Assembly: GCF_030067705.1 (NCBI RefSeq)
Contig: NZ_JASJEX010000002.1
Span: forward strand, 539,502-603,501
Source: Kribbibacterium absianum
GTDB taxonomy: Bacteria; Actinomycetota; Coriobacteriia; Coriobacteriales; Atopobiaceae
Reading direction: 5' to 3'
DNA: 64,000 nucleotides
In this document: in pieces, positions 32,330 to 41,090 of the stretch
How positions within the stretch are numbered: position 1 is the stretch's first letter
How the letters are laid out: each line of letters begins with the position of its first letter
Translations under genes and position numbers: made by a program
The notes under the pieces: generated by a model
Database searches by the model: none
Seen by the model: the letters and a program-made list of their open reading frames with translations, nothing else
What the model was told of the DNA's origin: nothing

Positions 32330-35300
32330 ATGAGCGAGGCGAAGTTTAGCTGGATACCAGTCTACGAGGAGATCGCGTCCATGCTGCTCGAATACGAGGA
32401 GCGACAGGACGCACTCTGCAAGGTCGTCGAAGAGATCCTCGGGGAGCACTACGAACAGATGGACCCGCTCACGTTCTTCTCCATGTTCAACGGGAAGAGG
32501 AAGAACTTCGACAAGCGCATAGAGGCCGTGAAGACGATTATCGAGAGATTTGGGCTGAAAGCGCCTGAGCCTACCGACTTTGACGGCCTGCCCGTCACGA
32601 ACCCGCAGCGTTGGCGCTACTGGGACGGCAAACCCGACACAGTCCGGCACAACTGGCAGCTCTTCCGCAGCGCCTTGGCCTACGCCGACGGCAATAGGGA
32701 CGAACGGCCAGAGCTCATGCGGCTTTTCGACGTCGTGCATGCACAGGGCAACATTGGCGACGCGAACCTGACCATGGCCCTGTTCTGGGCAAGGCCGAGA
32801 ACCTTCCTACCCATCGACAACAACACGCGTACTTATCTCTGGAACCGCTACGACGTTTCCGTCCCAACTCCACTCAAGGGCGACGGGTACCTAGCGCTCC
32901 TCGATGAAGTGCGAGAGAAGGCAAAGGCCGACTTCACCATCGTATCTCATGAGGCGTGGGAACTTGGCGGATGGGTCCCGGCGCCAAGTGAGTACGACCC
33001 GGGAATCTCTGCTGACAAGTGGGAGGAACTGCTGCGTGATGCGAGCTTCACATCCGCCAACACTCTCACGGCACTGCGTTGCCTCGCCAAGCACCCCAAG
33101 GGAGTGACGTGCGCCGAGCTCGACGACGACTACGGGCGCGGATCAAATTTCTACAGCAACAACGTTTCAACCTTCGGCGAGAACGTCTGCAAAAAACTCG
33201 GAATAAGCCCGCGCGACATTGAGGGCGCTGGGAAGTATTGGCCCGTCACCTGCGTAGGAAGCTACGTAGGGAAATCTCGCCATGGTTCGTTCGAATGGCG
33301 GCTGCGTCCTGAACTGGCGGAAGCCATCAACAGGATCGGCGAGGGCGACGCGCCTCTTATCGAGGCCGAGGTGAGAGAACGCGCGACATTTAGCAGCGAA
33401 AGGCTTGCTAGGCTCGTTGACCTGTACAAGCAGGACTTTCCGCGCTTCCGGGTGCCCGGCGACGAGGAGGGTGACCACGAGGCCTACAAATGGCGTGACG
33501 CGCGGGCCTACCAGGACAACTGGAGCATAGAGGCCGAAGGCACAGACTTCGCCGAGCACCTGCGCGCGGCGCTCAAGCCCTCGTCGACAGGCCAGGGCGC
33601 ACTCTTGGGCAACGGATTCTCCTACCCATTTGGGCGCCTCTCCAAGCTCGTCGACTTCGACGCGGACGGAATACGGGACGCCTTCAAGGTACTCTTCAGC
33701 CCGGAGCGCCCGCTTCGCGACGCGTACACCGGCTTCGTGGACGCTGTCGAGGCGGTGCTACAGGAGTACAACGAGACGGCCGACAAGCCGCTTGAGGGAA
33801 GCCACCAGACTCCCTCTGCCGTGAGCCTGTACCTCGCCTTCGAGATGCCCGACAGGTACCACTTCTTCAAGCCCACCGTGGGAAGCGACTTCGCCGAGTG
33901 CGTCGGGGCGAAGCTGCCCGGGAACCCGGTCGCCAAGTTCCTCACCTACGAGAGCCTGGCCGACGCGGTCCTGCCCGAGCTAATGAAGGACGCCGAGCTC
34001 GTGGCGCTCAGCGACAGCGCGCTCACGGAGGAGGAACGCGCCGCCGACCCGGCGCACCACCTCATGCTGCAGGACATCGCATACTACGCGTCGCGCTACA
34101 TGAAGACGTGGCACACCGACTGGGCCGAGCTCCTCGAAGGCGAGGCGACGACGGACGATGACGACGAGGTAGCGTTCGAAGGGGTCACGTACCCGAAGAA
34201 CATGATCTTGTACGGACCTCCGGGCACTGGCAAGACCTACCGGACCCGTGCCTACGCCGTGGCGATCTGCGACGGGCGCCGCGTTGAGGATGTGCTTGAA
34301 GCGATGTCCGACCCCGACGGCTTCGCGGAGGTGGCCGAACGCTACGACAGGCTGGTCGCCGAGGGGCGCATCGGATTCACCACCTTCCACCAGTCATATG
34401 GCTACGAGGAGTTCATTGAGGGTCTACGCCCCGAGTACGACGAGGACAAGGGCGTTGTGACCTACCCGCTGCGCAAGGGGGTCTTCCGCGACTTCTGCGA
34501 GGCGGCGGAGGACGTGGTCGCCGTTGCCTCCGCTGAGGACGGCGTACCAAGGTTCCCCGGCAACCCGCGCCCACGCGTGTGGAAGATGGGCCTCAAAACC
34601 GGCGGCGTAGCCGATCTGTTGGAAAGGTGCCGCGCCGAGGGAAGCCTGCGCATGGGCTGGGATGACGTGAGCCCCGACGAGGTCGACGACTCGAAGGACC
34701 TCTCCGACCAGAACAGGCGGGCCATCAACGCCTTCCAGGAGGAGATGCAGCCAGGCGACTTCGTTGTGATACCAGGAGCCGTGAGCAGCCGCTACGACGT
34801 CGCCGTCGTGACGGGAGACTTCGAATGGGATGAGAGTATGCCGGGAGCCAGGCGCAAGCGGGACGCGCAGTGGCTCGACGGCGTGGCGAAGAACGACTTC
34901 CTGCCGCTCAACGGTGGCAAGGCGCTTACGCTGCAGACGGTCTACGAGCTCACGCGCGTGAGCCCGTCGAAGCTGCTCGAGGCGATGGGCATGAGCGACG
35001 AATCGAAGGCGTCACCGCAAGCCAGCAAGCCCTACGTTTTTGTCATCGATGAGATCAACCGAGGCAACGTGTCCAAGGTGTTCGGCGAACTCATAACGCT
35101 TCTCGAGCCGAGTAAGCGCAAAGGCGCCGCCGAGGAAACCCTGGCAAGACTGCCATACTCCGGAGAGATGTTCGGCGTGCCGGGCAACGTTCACGTCCTG
35201 GGCACCATGAACACGGCCGACCGCTCCATCGCGCTCATGGACACCGCGCTTCGCCGCCGCTTCGAGTTCGTGGAGGTCATGCCTGAGCCCGAGCTGCTCG

Positions 35301-35686
35301 CGGGCATCGAGGTCGAGGGCGTGGACGTGGCACGCATGCTCGCAGTGATGAACGCGCGGATCGAGCTGCTCTACGACCGTGAGCACACACTGGGACACGC
35401 CTACCTCATGGATCTCGCCGTAGAACCCTCGGTCGAGCGGTTGGCGAGGACCTTCGAGACCAGGCTGATACCGCTCCTGCAGGAATACTTCTTCGACGAC
35501 TACGCCAAGATCCGTTCGGTGCTCGGTGCGGCAGCCGACCGCTTCATCGAGCGGAGCCACGACGCGAGCGTTTTCTGGGGAGAGGATGCCGACGAGTACG
35601 ACCGCCTACGGTCTTGGCGCGTGAGGCGTGCGCCGCGCGAGGCCGACGCGTACGCCCTCATCTACAAGACGGGGCGGGAGGACTAG
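32330..35686 (+). CDS. mcrB: McrB-like AAA+ GTPase with long N-terminal region
   Basis: 1118 residues. Roughly 600 N-terminal residues of unassigned domains (with a MALFWARPRTFLPID block at about 150) precede an AAA+ motor: Walker A LYGPPGTGKT (about 626-635), then TFHQSYGYEEFIEGLRP. An inserted EVE/PUA-like segment lies at about 740-850 (VWKMGLKTGGV, GDFVVIPGAVSSRYDVAVV). Walker B FVIDEINRGN (about 903-912) and the McrB signature MNTADRSIALMDTALRRRF (about 959) follow. McrB motors translocate and deliver modified DNA to the McrC nuclease. The usual E. coli McrB is about 460 residues, so the recognition part is much larger here. The ATG at 32330 follows AAGGAG; a GTG at 32318 is possible. Confidence 0.88.
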   Translation: MSEAKFSWIPVYEEIASMLLEYEERQDALCKVVEEILGEHYEQMDPLTFFSMFNGKRKNFDKRIEAVKTIIERFGLKAPEPTDFDGLPVTNPQRWRYWDGKPDTVRHNWQLFRSALAYADGNRDERPELMRLFDVVHAQGNIGDANLTMALFWARPRTFLPIDNNTRTYLWNRYDVSVPTPLKGDGYLALLDEVREKAKADFTIVSHEAWELGGWVPAPSEYDPGISADKWEELLRDASFTSANTLTALRCLAKHPKGVTCAELDDDYGRGSNFYSNNVSTFGENVCKKLGISPRDIEGAGKYWPVTCVGSYVGKSRHGSFEWRLRPELAEAINRIGEGDAPLIEAEVRERATFSSERLARLVDLYKQDFPRFRVPGDEEGDHEAYKWRDARAYQDNWSIEAEGTDFAEHLRAALKPSSTGQGALLGNGFSYPFGRLSKLVDFDADGIRDAFKVLFSPERPLRDAYTGFVDAVEAVLQEYNETADKPLEGSHQTPSAVSLYLAFEMPDRYHFFKPTVGSDFAECVGAKLPGNPVAKFLTYESLADAVLPELMKDAELVALSDSALTEEERAADPAHHLMLQDIAYYASRYMKTWHTDWAELLEGEATTDDDDEVAFEGVTYPKNMILYGPPGTGKTYRTRAYAVAICDGRRVEDVLEAMSDPDGFAEVAERYDRLVAEGRIGFTTFHQSYGYEEFIEGLRPEYDEDKGVVTYPLRKGVFRDFCEAAEDVVAVASAEDGVPRFPGNPRPRVWKMGLKTGGVADLLERCRAEGSLRMGWDDVSPDEVDDSKDLSDQNRRAINAFQEEMQPGDFVVIPGAVSSRYDVAVVTGDFEWDESMPGARRKRDAQWLDGVAKNDFLPLNGGKALTLQTVYELTRVSPSKLLEAMGMSDESKASPQASKPYVFVIDEINRGNVSKVFGELITLLEPSKRKGAAEETLARLPYSGEMFGVPGNVHVLGTMNTADRSIALMDTALRRRFEFVEVMPEPELLAGIEVEGVDVARMLAVMNARIELLYDREHTLGHAYLMDLAVEPSVERLARTFETRLIPLLQEYFFDDYAKIRSVLGAAADRFIERSHDASVFWGEDADEYDRLRSWRVRRAPREADAYALIYKTGRED

Positions 35687-35689
35687 GCC

Positions 35690-37003
35690 ATGGCCGGGAG
35701 GCACGTGGTCGCCCGGGAGTACGAGTTCCTCGTCCCCGCCGACAAGGGTAGGCCCAACTGCCACGACGTCGGTGCAAACAGCTTCGCCGCGCTGCGTGAG
35801 TTCGCGCTCGCCAACCGCGAGGGCGACAGCCCGCTGGAACTCATGCGACTGTGCTCACCGAGGGGCATCGGCGAGGCCATACAACTGCAGAACTACGTGG
35901 GCGTGGTGGAGCTCCGCGACGGTCTACAGGTCGAGGTCCTGCCAAAGATTGACATCGCCCCCGGGTCTGGAGCCGACGACCGCGAGGTGTTCGCGCAAAT
36001 GCTCGAAGAGCTGGGGACCGACGTATCGTTCCGCTCGTTCGACCGCACCGGGCTCACCACCGGCAAGGCCCCGCTGTTCGAGGTCTTCATCTCCATGTTC
36101 CTCGACGAGGCTGCCGACCTCGTGAGGCGAGGCATCCGCTCTGCGTACGTGGCAGTGGAATCCGAGGAAAAGTACGTTCGCGGCAAGATCGACTTCTCCC
36201 GCGAATCCAGGAAGGGCGCGGCGCGTGCGCACATAACAAACCTCATGCACGACGAGCTCCTCCCCGACCGGCCCGAGAACAGGCTCGTGAAGGCGACGCT
36301 GCTCTGCCTGCGCCGTAGCTCGCGCGACAACGGCAACGTGAGACGGGTCATCCAGCTCCTTCCCGCCTTCGAGGGGGTCGGACGATGCGCGAACATCGAC
36401 GCCGACCTCGCCCGGTGCGTTGACGACCGTTCGACTAGATCGTACGGCACGCTGATCGCCTGGTGCCGGGTGTTCCTGCGCGGCGAGAGCTTCACGATGT
36501 TCAAGGGCGAGAACGTGGCGACCGCTCTGCTGTTTCCCATGGAGAGGGTCTTCGAGGACTACGTCGGTCGGTTGCTCAAGCGCAAAGCCCTGCACGATTC
36601 GCTCGTCGAGCGCATCGAGCTACAGGCTACCGGGCAGTGGCTCTTCGAAGGCAGACGCGTGTCCCTGCGTCCTGACATCCTTTGCGAATGCGCCAACGGT
36701 CGCCGCGTCGTGCTCGACACTAAGTGGAAGCGCGTCTACGGTCCCAAAGACCTCTCGGTAGCAGACATGCACCAGATGTACGCTTACGGGCAGCGATACC
36801 GCGCCGATGGTGAGGAGATGCAGCACGTCGTCCTACTCTACCCATGGCACGAGGGCGCTCAACTGGGAATGATGCCTGAGGGTAGACATGTGAGTAGCGA
36901 TGGCGTGCAGGTTGACATGTTCTTCTTCGACCTGTCCAACGCCGCTACTAGCGTCTCGTCACTCCTCGAGACGATCGAAGCGCTCGCGGGATGCGAGGGG
37001 TAG
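35690..37003 (+). CDS. mcrC: McrC-family restriction nuclease subunit
   Basis: 437 residues. The PD-(D/E)xK nuclease centre is visible as SLRPDILCE then VVLDTKWKRVY (about residues 324-348). The middle VRGKIDFSRESRKGA and MHDELLPDRPENRLVKATL are characteristic of McrC. It starts 3 bp after mcrB, so translation is coupled. McrC binds the McrB ring and cuts DNA between two modified sites. All catalytic residues are intact. Confidence 0.9.
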   Translation: MAGRHVVAREYEFLVPADKGRPNCHDVGANSFAALREFALANREGDSPLELMRLCSPRGIGEAIQLQNYVGVVELRDGLQVEVLPKIDIAPGSGADDREVFAQMLEELGTDVSFRSFDRTGLTTGKAPLFEVFISMFLDEAADLVRRGIRSAYVAVESEEKYVRGKIDFSRESRKGAARAHITNLMHDELLPDRPENRLVKATLLCLRRSSRDNGNVRRVIQLLPAFEGVGRCANIDADLARCVDDRSTRSYGTLIAWCRVFLRGESFTMFKGENVATALLFPMERVFEDYVGRLLKRKALHDSLVERIELQATGQWLFEGRRVSLRPDILCECANGRRVVLDTKWKRVYGPKDLSVADMHQMYAYGQRYRADGEEMQHVVLLYPWHEGAQLGMMPEGRHVSSDGVQVDMFFFDLSNAATSVSSLLETIEALAGCEG

Positions 37004-37007
37004 GCCC

Positions 37008-37478
37008 ATGGAAGAAACTGCAAGAAGCAAGAAGCTGGCCGAAACCATCCGACGCCTTTACGGCATCGTCGGTGAGCTTGAACGGGATTATCGTGACCAG
37101 CACCGCCACTTCACGCTTGACGGGCACCTGATAGGAAGCATCGGCGAGGTATACGCAGCCGAAAGATATGGCATCGACCTCTTCATATCGTCAACTCCTA
37201 GACACGACGGAACGGCTCCTGATGGCCGACTCGTGCAAGTCAAGGCCACACAGCGCAGCAGCGTCGCCTTGAACGAGAATCCTGACTACCTGATTGTCCT
37301 CAAGATCGATGGCGACGGTGAGATAAACGAAGTGTACAACGGACCTGGCCAGCCAGTCTGGAGTCTGTTCGAGGGCCGTGCTAGGCCGAAGAACGGCCAG
37401 TACCAAGTTTCGATCACAAAGCTAAAGGCCCTGAACGAAGAGGTTGATGAAAAGGACAGGGTGCCTACGCTGGCGTAA
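37008..37478 (+). CDS. Nuclease-like third gene of the Mcr cassette (DUF6998-like)
   Basis: 156 residues. An N-terminal helical part is followed by HLIGSIGEVYAAERYGIDL, GTAPDGRLVQVKATQ and YLIVLKID, giving an E ... D ... Q-x-K arrangement of the kind seen in PD-(D/E)xK nucleases. Uncharacterised proteins of this type are found in restriction and defence loci. It begins 4 bp after mcrC and precedes a terminator, so it belongs to the same operon. A role as auxiliary nuclease or DNA-status sensor is an inference. Confidence 0.65.
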   Translation: MEETARSKKLAETIRRLYGIVGELERDYRDQHRHFTLDGHLIGSIGEVYAAERYGIDLFISSTPRHDGTAPDGRLVQVKATQRSSVALNENPDYLIVLKIDGDGEINEVYNGPGQPVWSLFEGRARPKNGQYQVSITKLKALNEEVDEKDRVPTLA

Positions 37479-37509
37479 ATGCGCCCCAACTTGTGACACG
37501 CTGCGACGA

Positions 37510-37543
37510 TGCCCGTACCGGTAAAGGTGCGGGCATTGTTCGT
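37510..37543 (+). terminator. Rho-independent terminator after the Mcr cassette
   Basis: TGCCCGTACC (37510-37519), loop GGTAAA, GGTGCGGGCA (37526-37535), then TTGTTCGT. It separates the restriction cassette from the capsid genes. Confidence 0.8.
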
Positions 37544-37581
37544 CTCTGCCCGCCTTACGAGACGAAAGGCAGGCAGGAAAC

Positions 37582-38124
37582 ATGGACGGTGAGACCAATG
37601 GCAGCCAGGAAGCCACGCAGGGTGCGCAGGACGCGTCGCAGCAGCAGGGCCAAGAGCAGCAGGAAACGCAGCAACAGGGCCAGTCGCAGGTAGGCGGCGA
37701 CGCTACCGACTACGAGAAGCAGATCGCCGAGCGCGACGAGAAGATTGCCTCGCTTGAGGCCCAGGTTGCCGAGGCGGCAAAGAACGCCGAGACGGCAGAG
37801 CAGCTGCGCGGCGAGATTGCCGAGCTCAAGGCCCAGGGAGAGTCCGACCGCATCGATTTCAAGCTGCAGCTCGCGGGCGTGCGCAACGTGAAGGCGGCGC
37901 GTGCGCTCCTCTCCGACCACGACAACGACGTGGACAAGCTCAAGGAAGCCGAGCCCTGGCTCTTCGAGGCCGGCGGCAAGCACGCCAAGGGTGGCAACGC
38001 CGGCGGCTCCGGCACGACCGGCCTGCCGAACGCGGGCGCGGCCAGTGACGAGGGCAAGACGCTCAAGCACTGGCGCGAGATCGCGGGACTCACCGACGAT
38101 GACGACACCAAGAAGGAGGGCTAA
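37582..38124 (+). CDS. Capsid scaffolding protein
   Basis: 180 residues. A Gln-rich low-complexity N-terminus (about 8-37) precedes a coiled coil (YEKQIAERDEKIASLEAQV and on, about 48-90) and a short globular part (LAGVRNVKAARALLSDHDND). This layout matches Gp20-type phage scaffold proteins, which template prohead assembly. It lies 3 bp before the major capsid gene, the standard order. No portal or protease gene precedes it. Confidence 0.78.
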   Translation: MDGETNGSQEATQGAQDASQQQGQEQQETQQQGQSQVGGDATDYEKQIAERDEKIASLEAQVAEAAKNAETAEQLRGEIAELKAQGESDRIDFKLQLAGVRNVKAARALLSDHDNDVDKLKEAEPWLFEAGGKHAKGGNAGGSGTTGLPNAGAASDEGKTLKHWREIAGLTDDDDTKKEG

Positions 38125-38127
38125 GCA

Positions 38128-39168
38128 ATGCCTAGCAACAACATCGCATTCGCACGCAACTACACCTCGGTCATCGACGAGGTGTACCAGAGGGCGTCCG
38201 TCTCGGGCGTTCTCAACTCCGGCCGCCGCATGGTCCGCGCCGGGCACAACGCGAAGGAGATCCTCATCCCGAAGATCTCCGTCACCGGTCTCGGCAACTA
38301 CACCCGAAACGTGGGCTACAAGACCGGCGCCATCACCTACGAGTTCGAGACCAAGACCTTCAACTACGACCGCGGCATCCGCCTTTTCGCAGACGTCATG
38401 GACGTCGAGGAGGCGGGCGTGAACGACTGCTTCGTGGAAGCAGGCGCCGAGCTCCAGCGCACGCAGGTGGCACCCGAGGCCGACGCCTTCACCTTCGCGC
38501 AGATCGCGGGCCACACGGGCGTCACCGTCGAGTCCGAGAGCTACGCGAGCGCGGACGCCGAGGACATCCTGGAGGACCTGCGCACCGTGACCTCCGCCAT
38601 GGACGAGAACCAGGTGACTCTGGGCAGCCGCATCCTGTTCATCACGCCCACGCTCAAGGGCGTCCTGGACGACTTCTCCTACGCGAACCCGAACCGCTCC
38701 AACCGCGTGCTCGAGCGCTTCTCGCGCATCGTGGAGGTGCCGCAGGTGCGCTTCTACACGGCCATCGACCTGCTCTCCGGCGACGACGACCAGTTCGGCT
38801 ACCAGAAGCGCGTAGCGACCTACGAGCTGACCACGGACACCGAGGTCGACTCCGGCAAGACGTACTACACCCGCTCGGGGTCCGGCACTTCGGCGAGCCC
38901 CTACGTGTACACCGAGGTCGCGAGCCCCGTGAAGGCCAACCTGGGCACCTACTACGAGATGACCACCACGCCCGGTCTGGACATCAACTTCATGGTCGTG
39001 GAGCGCAGCGCGGTCATCAAGTTCGACAAGCACGTGGCGAGCCGCGTGTTCTCCCCGGACGAGCTCGAGGCGCTGGACAGCTACATGATGAAGTATCGCA
39101 AGTACGGCATCGTGGAGCTCTTCGACAACAAGCTCGACGGCGTGTACGTCTCGGCCTCCACGGAGTAG
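38128..39168 (+). CDS. Major capsid protein, HK97-like, with insertion
   Basis: 346 residues. N-terminal ARNYTSVIDEVYQRASVSG, then KISVTGLGNYTRNVGYKTGA and the P-domain-like helix GVNDCFVEAGAELQRTQ are typical of Gram-positive siphophage capsids. Between about residues 230 and 285 there is an inserted YELTTDTEVDSGKTYYTRSG to GTYYEMTTTPG segment, with a paired YY motif that resembles small decoration or fibre domains. The conserved NFMVVERSAVIKFDKH and SRVFSPDE follow, so the fold continues after the insertion. Confidence 0.85.
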   Translation: MPSNNIAFARNYTSVIDEVYQRASVSGVLNSGRRMVRAGHNAKEILIPKISVTGLGNYTRNVGYKTGAITYEFETKTFNYDRGIRLFADVMDVEEAGVNDCFVEAGAELQRTQVAPEADAFTFAQIAGHTGVTVESESYASADAEDILEDLRTVTSAMDENQVTLGSRILFITPTLKGVLDDFSYANPNRSNRVLERFSRIVEVPQVRFYTAIDLLSGDDDQFGYQKRVATYELTTDTEVDSGKTYYTRSGSGTSASPYVYTEVASPVKANLGTYYEMTTTPGLDINFMVVERSAVIKFDKHVASRVFSPDELEALDSYMMKYRKYGIVELFDNKLDGVYVSASTE

Positions 39169-39170
39169 CC

Positions 39171-39509
39171 GTGGCGTCCACCGTGACATACGAGTTCTAC
39201 TCGCAGACCTACGGGGGCGGTCTCTCTGAGGCCGCCTTCGCGGCATCTCTTCCCATCGCGGACAGCCACGTGAAGTGGCTCTGCGCCGCGAAGGGCGCGA
39301 CGACCACCTGCAACGTGTTCAAGCGCGCCGTGTGCGCGGCCGTCGACGCCTTCGCCGAGTACGGCGCGGGCGAGGTCGGGGGCTTCCAAATCGGCGAGTT
39401 CAGCGTGAAGAACTACGCATCGCAGCAGACGACCGGCGAGGAGCTGGCGACGGCCGCGGCGCTGCGCGAGCTGGGGCTCTCCGGCATGGCCTTCACGGGG
39501 GTCTGCTGA
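39171..39509 (+). CDS. Head-tail connector (gp6-like)
   Basis: 112 residues, GTG start 2 bp after the capsid stop. Mostly helical (EAAFAASLPIADSHVKWLC, CNVFKRAVCAAVDAFAEYG), ending in a helix that includes LATAAALRELGL. The position directly after the capsid gene and the all-helical layout match connector adaptor proteins. Sequence similarity alone is weak. Confidence 0.6.
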   Translation: MASTVTYEFYSQTYGGGLSEAAFAASLPIADSHVKWLCAAKGATTTCNVFKRAVCAAVDAFAEYGAGEVGGFQIGEFSVKNYASQQTTGEELATAAALRELGLSGMAFTGVC

Positions 39510-39835
39510 TGAGGTCGATCCGCCCGATACCGCGCTCGGCCTTGCCCGACACGATGACCGTGCGGGCGCCGCTTCCCGACGGCACCTACGACGAGCCTGA
39601 GCTGATCTGCAACGTGCGCTTCGAGCGGACGCAGAGGGTCTCGGACGACGACCACAGGAGCGCGGACGCTGGCGGCGGGACCGTCTTCGTCGATGCGGTC
39701 AACTCCATCGGAGCGTTCGAGGTCGTGGCGGGATCGAGGGTGGCCGTTGGCGGCCGCTCGATGTACGTGACCGAATCGCACGCCTGCTGCGACCTGTTCG
39801 GGCGCGTGCACCACTGGGAACTCAAGGTGAGGTGA
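39509..39835 (+). CDS. Head-closure-type protein
   Basis: 108 residues, ATG overlapping the previous stop by one base (TGATG). Beta-rich: DTMTVRAPLPDGTYDEPELI, VVAGSRVAVGGRSMYVTES and a C-terminal VHHWELKVR. Such small beta-barrel proteins at this place in siphophage gene order are usually head-closure or stopper proteins. The assignment is by position. Confidence 0.5.
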   Translation: MRSIRPIPRSALPDTMTVRAPLPDGTYDEPELICNVRFERTQRVSDDDHRSADAGGGTVFVDAVNSIGAFEVVAGSRVAVGGRSMYVTESHACCDLFGRVHHWELKVR

Positions 39836-39841
39836 TTCTCC

Positions 39842-40228
39842 TTGCAGCTTTCGTTTCTTATCGTGAAGGCCCTGCTAGAGGGCGACTTCGCAAGCTACTT
39901 CGCAAGTGTTCCGTCGGCGGCCGACGACCCCGAGCCCATCGTCGTGCGCGAGGGCAGGTTCGAGCGCGAGGCGCGGATGGAGGACGAAGAGCGCGGGACA
40001 GTAACTGTCGCCGTGCTCGTCGTGCGCGAGGTCGAGGCCCAGGCCGAGGCGGACGCCCAGGCCTGCGAGCGCTGGATCCGCACCTACGGCTGGGAGCCAG
40101 TCGCCGAGAACGGCAGCTGGCGCATCTGCGGCCTGGACACGACGGCGCCTGCCTTCAAGGAGCGCGACGGGTCCGGCCGCTTCGTGTACGAGTTCGACGT
40201 GAGGCTTACGGTGGTGAGGAGCCTATGA
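39842..40228 (+). CDS. Minor structural protein, tail-terminator position
   Basis: 128 residues with a probable TTG start six bases after AGGTGA. An N-terminal helix is followed by beta strands with charged turns (TVTVAVLVVREVEAQAEADA, RFVYEFDVRLTVV). Position suggests a tail-completion or terminator protein. The last bases overlap the next gene. Confidence 0.5.
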   Translation: MQLSFLIVKALLEGDFASYFASVPSAADDPEPIVVREGRFEREARMEDEERGTVTVAVLVVREVEAQAEADAQACERWIRTYGWEPVAENGSWRICGLDTTAPAFKERDGSGRFVYEFDVRLTVVRSL

Positions 40229-40374
40229 GCGACAAGACCAGGCGCGTCAACAGCGCTGGGCGCACGCCCGAGCCCGTCGTGAAGCGGGCCAAGCCCTTCG
40301 GCAAGGACGACCGCGCGGCACGCGAGTCGCAGCGTCGGGCGTCCTCCTACGGGAGAGCGAGGGGCAACGCATGA
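40225..40374 (+). CDS. Small basic phage protein
   Basis: 49 codons starting MSDKTRRVNSAGRTPEPVVK, very rich in Arg and Lys and ending ASSYGRARGNA. It overlaps the upstream stop (ATGA) and the downstream start (GCATGA). Tight overlaps on both sides support it being real. A major tail protein and tape measure would normally be encoded in this interval but are absent. Confidence 0.55.
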   Translation: MSDKTRRVNSAGRTPEPVVKRAKPFGKDDRAARESQRRASSYGRARGNA

Positions 40375-41090
40375 GGTCGATCGTCTACGCCGGCAACGAC
40401 TTCTCCGACGTCTGCAGCGCGGAGGTGGTCGCGAGGTCCGCGAACCCCATCATCGCCGAGTACATGCGCGTCCCCGGCCGTGCCGGGGCGCTGCTCGTCA
40501 CGGGCTACATCCCGCCGGTCGACGTGACCGTGCGACTCTTCATGGACATGGGCTACAACCCAGGCTTCACCGGCATGGCGCAGATGCGGGCCAAGGTGCG
40601 CCGCTGGCTGTCATGGCCCGGCGGAGGCAACCTGATTCTTCCCGACGACCCGGAGATCGAGTACCGCGACGTGATCCTCGTCGGCGCGGCCGACTGGTCG
40701 AACCTCTTCGAGGACGGCGAGTGCCAGCTGACGTTCACCCTGTTCGACCCCATCGGATGGGGCGCCGAGCGCGTGGAGCGCACGGCCCGCTTCGACGTTG
40801 GCGGCAACTGGCCGACGCTGCCCGAGATCCGGCTCGTTGCGGCTGCCGGCTCCTACCTGCAGGTGTCGGTGCCTGCAGTCAGGCGCGGCATCCGCGTGGA
40901 CTACGGGTTCTCAGGCGGCGAGGCCGTCGTCGTCGACTGCCAGGGCGAGACGGTGCGCATCAACGACACCGACGCTCGTGACTGTGTAGCGCTTGCGAGC
41001 GACTTCTTCGCGCTGGAGCCTGGCGAGGCGATCCTATCGACGTCCAACTGCACCTATGTGGAGACGCGCTTCTCCGAGAGGTGGGCGTGA
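40371..41090 (+). CDS. Distal tail (Dit-like) protein
   Basis: 239 residues. The N-terminal half (IVYAGNDFSDVCSAEVVARS, VRRWLSWPGGGNLILPDD, DGECQLTFTLFDPIGWG) has the shape of Sipho_tail/Dit N-terminal domains; the C-terminal half is a beta-sandwich (LPEIRLVAAAGSYLQVSV). It would form the hub between tail tube and baseplate. Overlaps neighbours at both ends. Confidence 0.72.
   Translation: MRSIVYAGNDFSDVCSAEVVARSANPIIAEYMRVPGRAGALLVTGYIPPVDVTVRLFMDMGYNPGFTGMAQMRAKVRRWLSWPGGGNLILPDDPEIEYRDVILVGAADWSNLFEDGECQLTFTLFDPIGWGAERVERTARFDVGGNWPTLPEIRLVAAAGSYLQVSVPAVRRGIRVDYGFSGGEAVVVDCQGETVRINDTDARDCVALASDFFALEPGEAILSTSNCTYVETRFSERWA

Noticed and set aside
37555..39246. Minus-strand open frame of about 560 codons over scaffold and capsid genes
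   Set aside because: It covers two recognised phage genes on the other strand and shows no family features.
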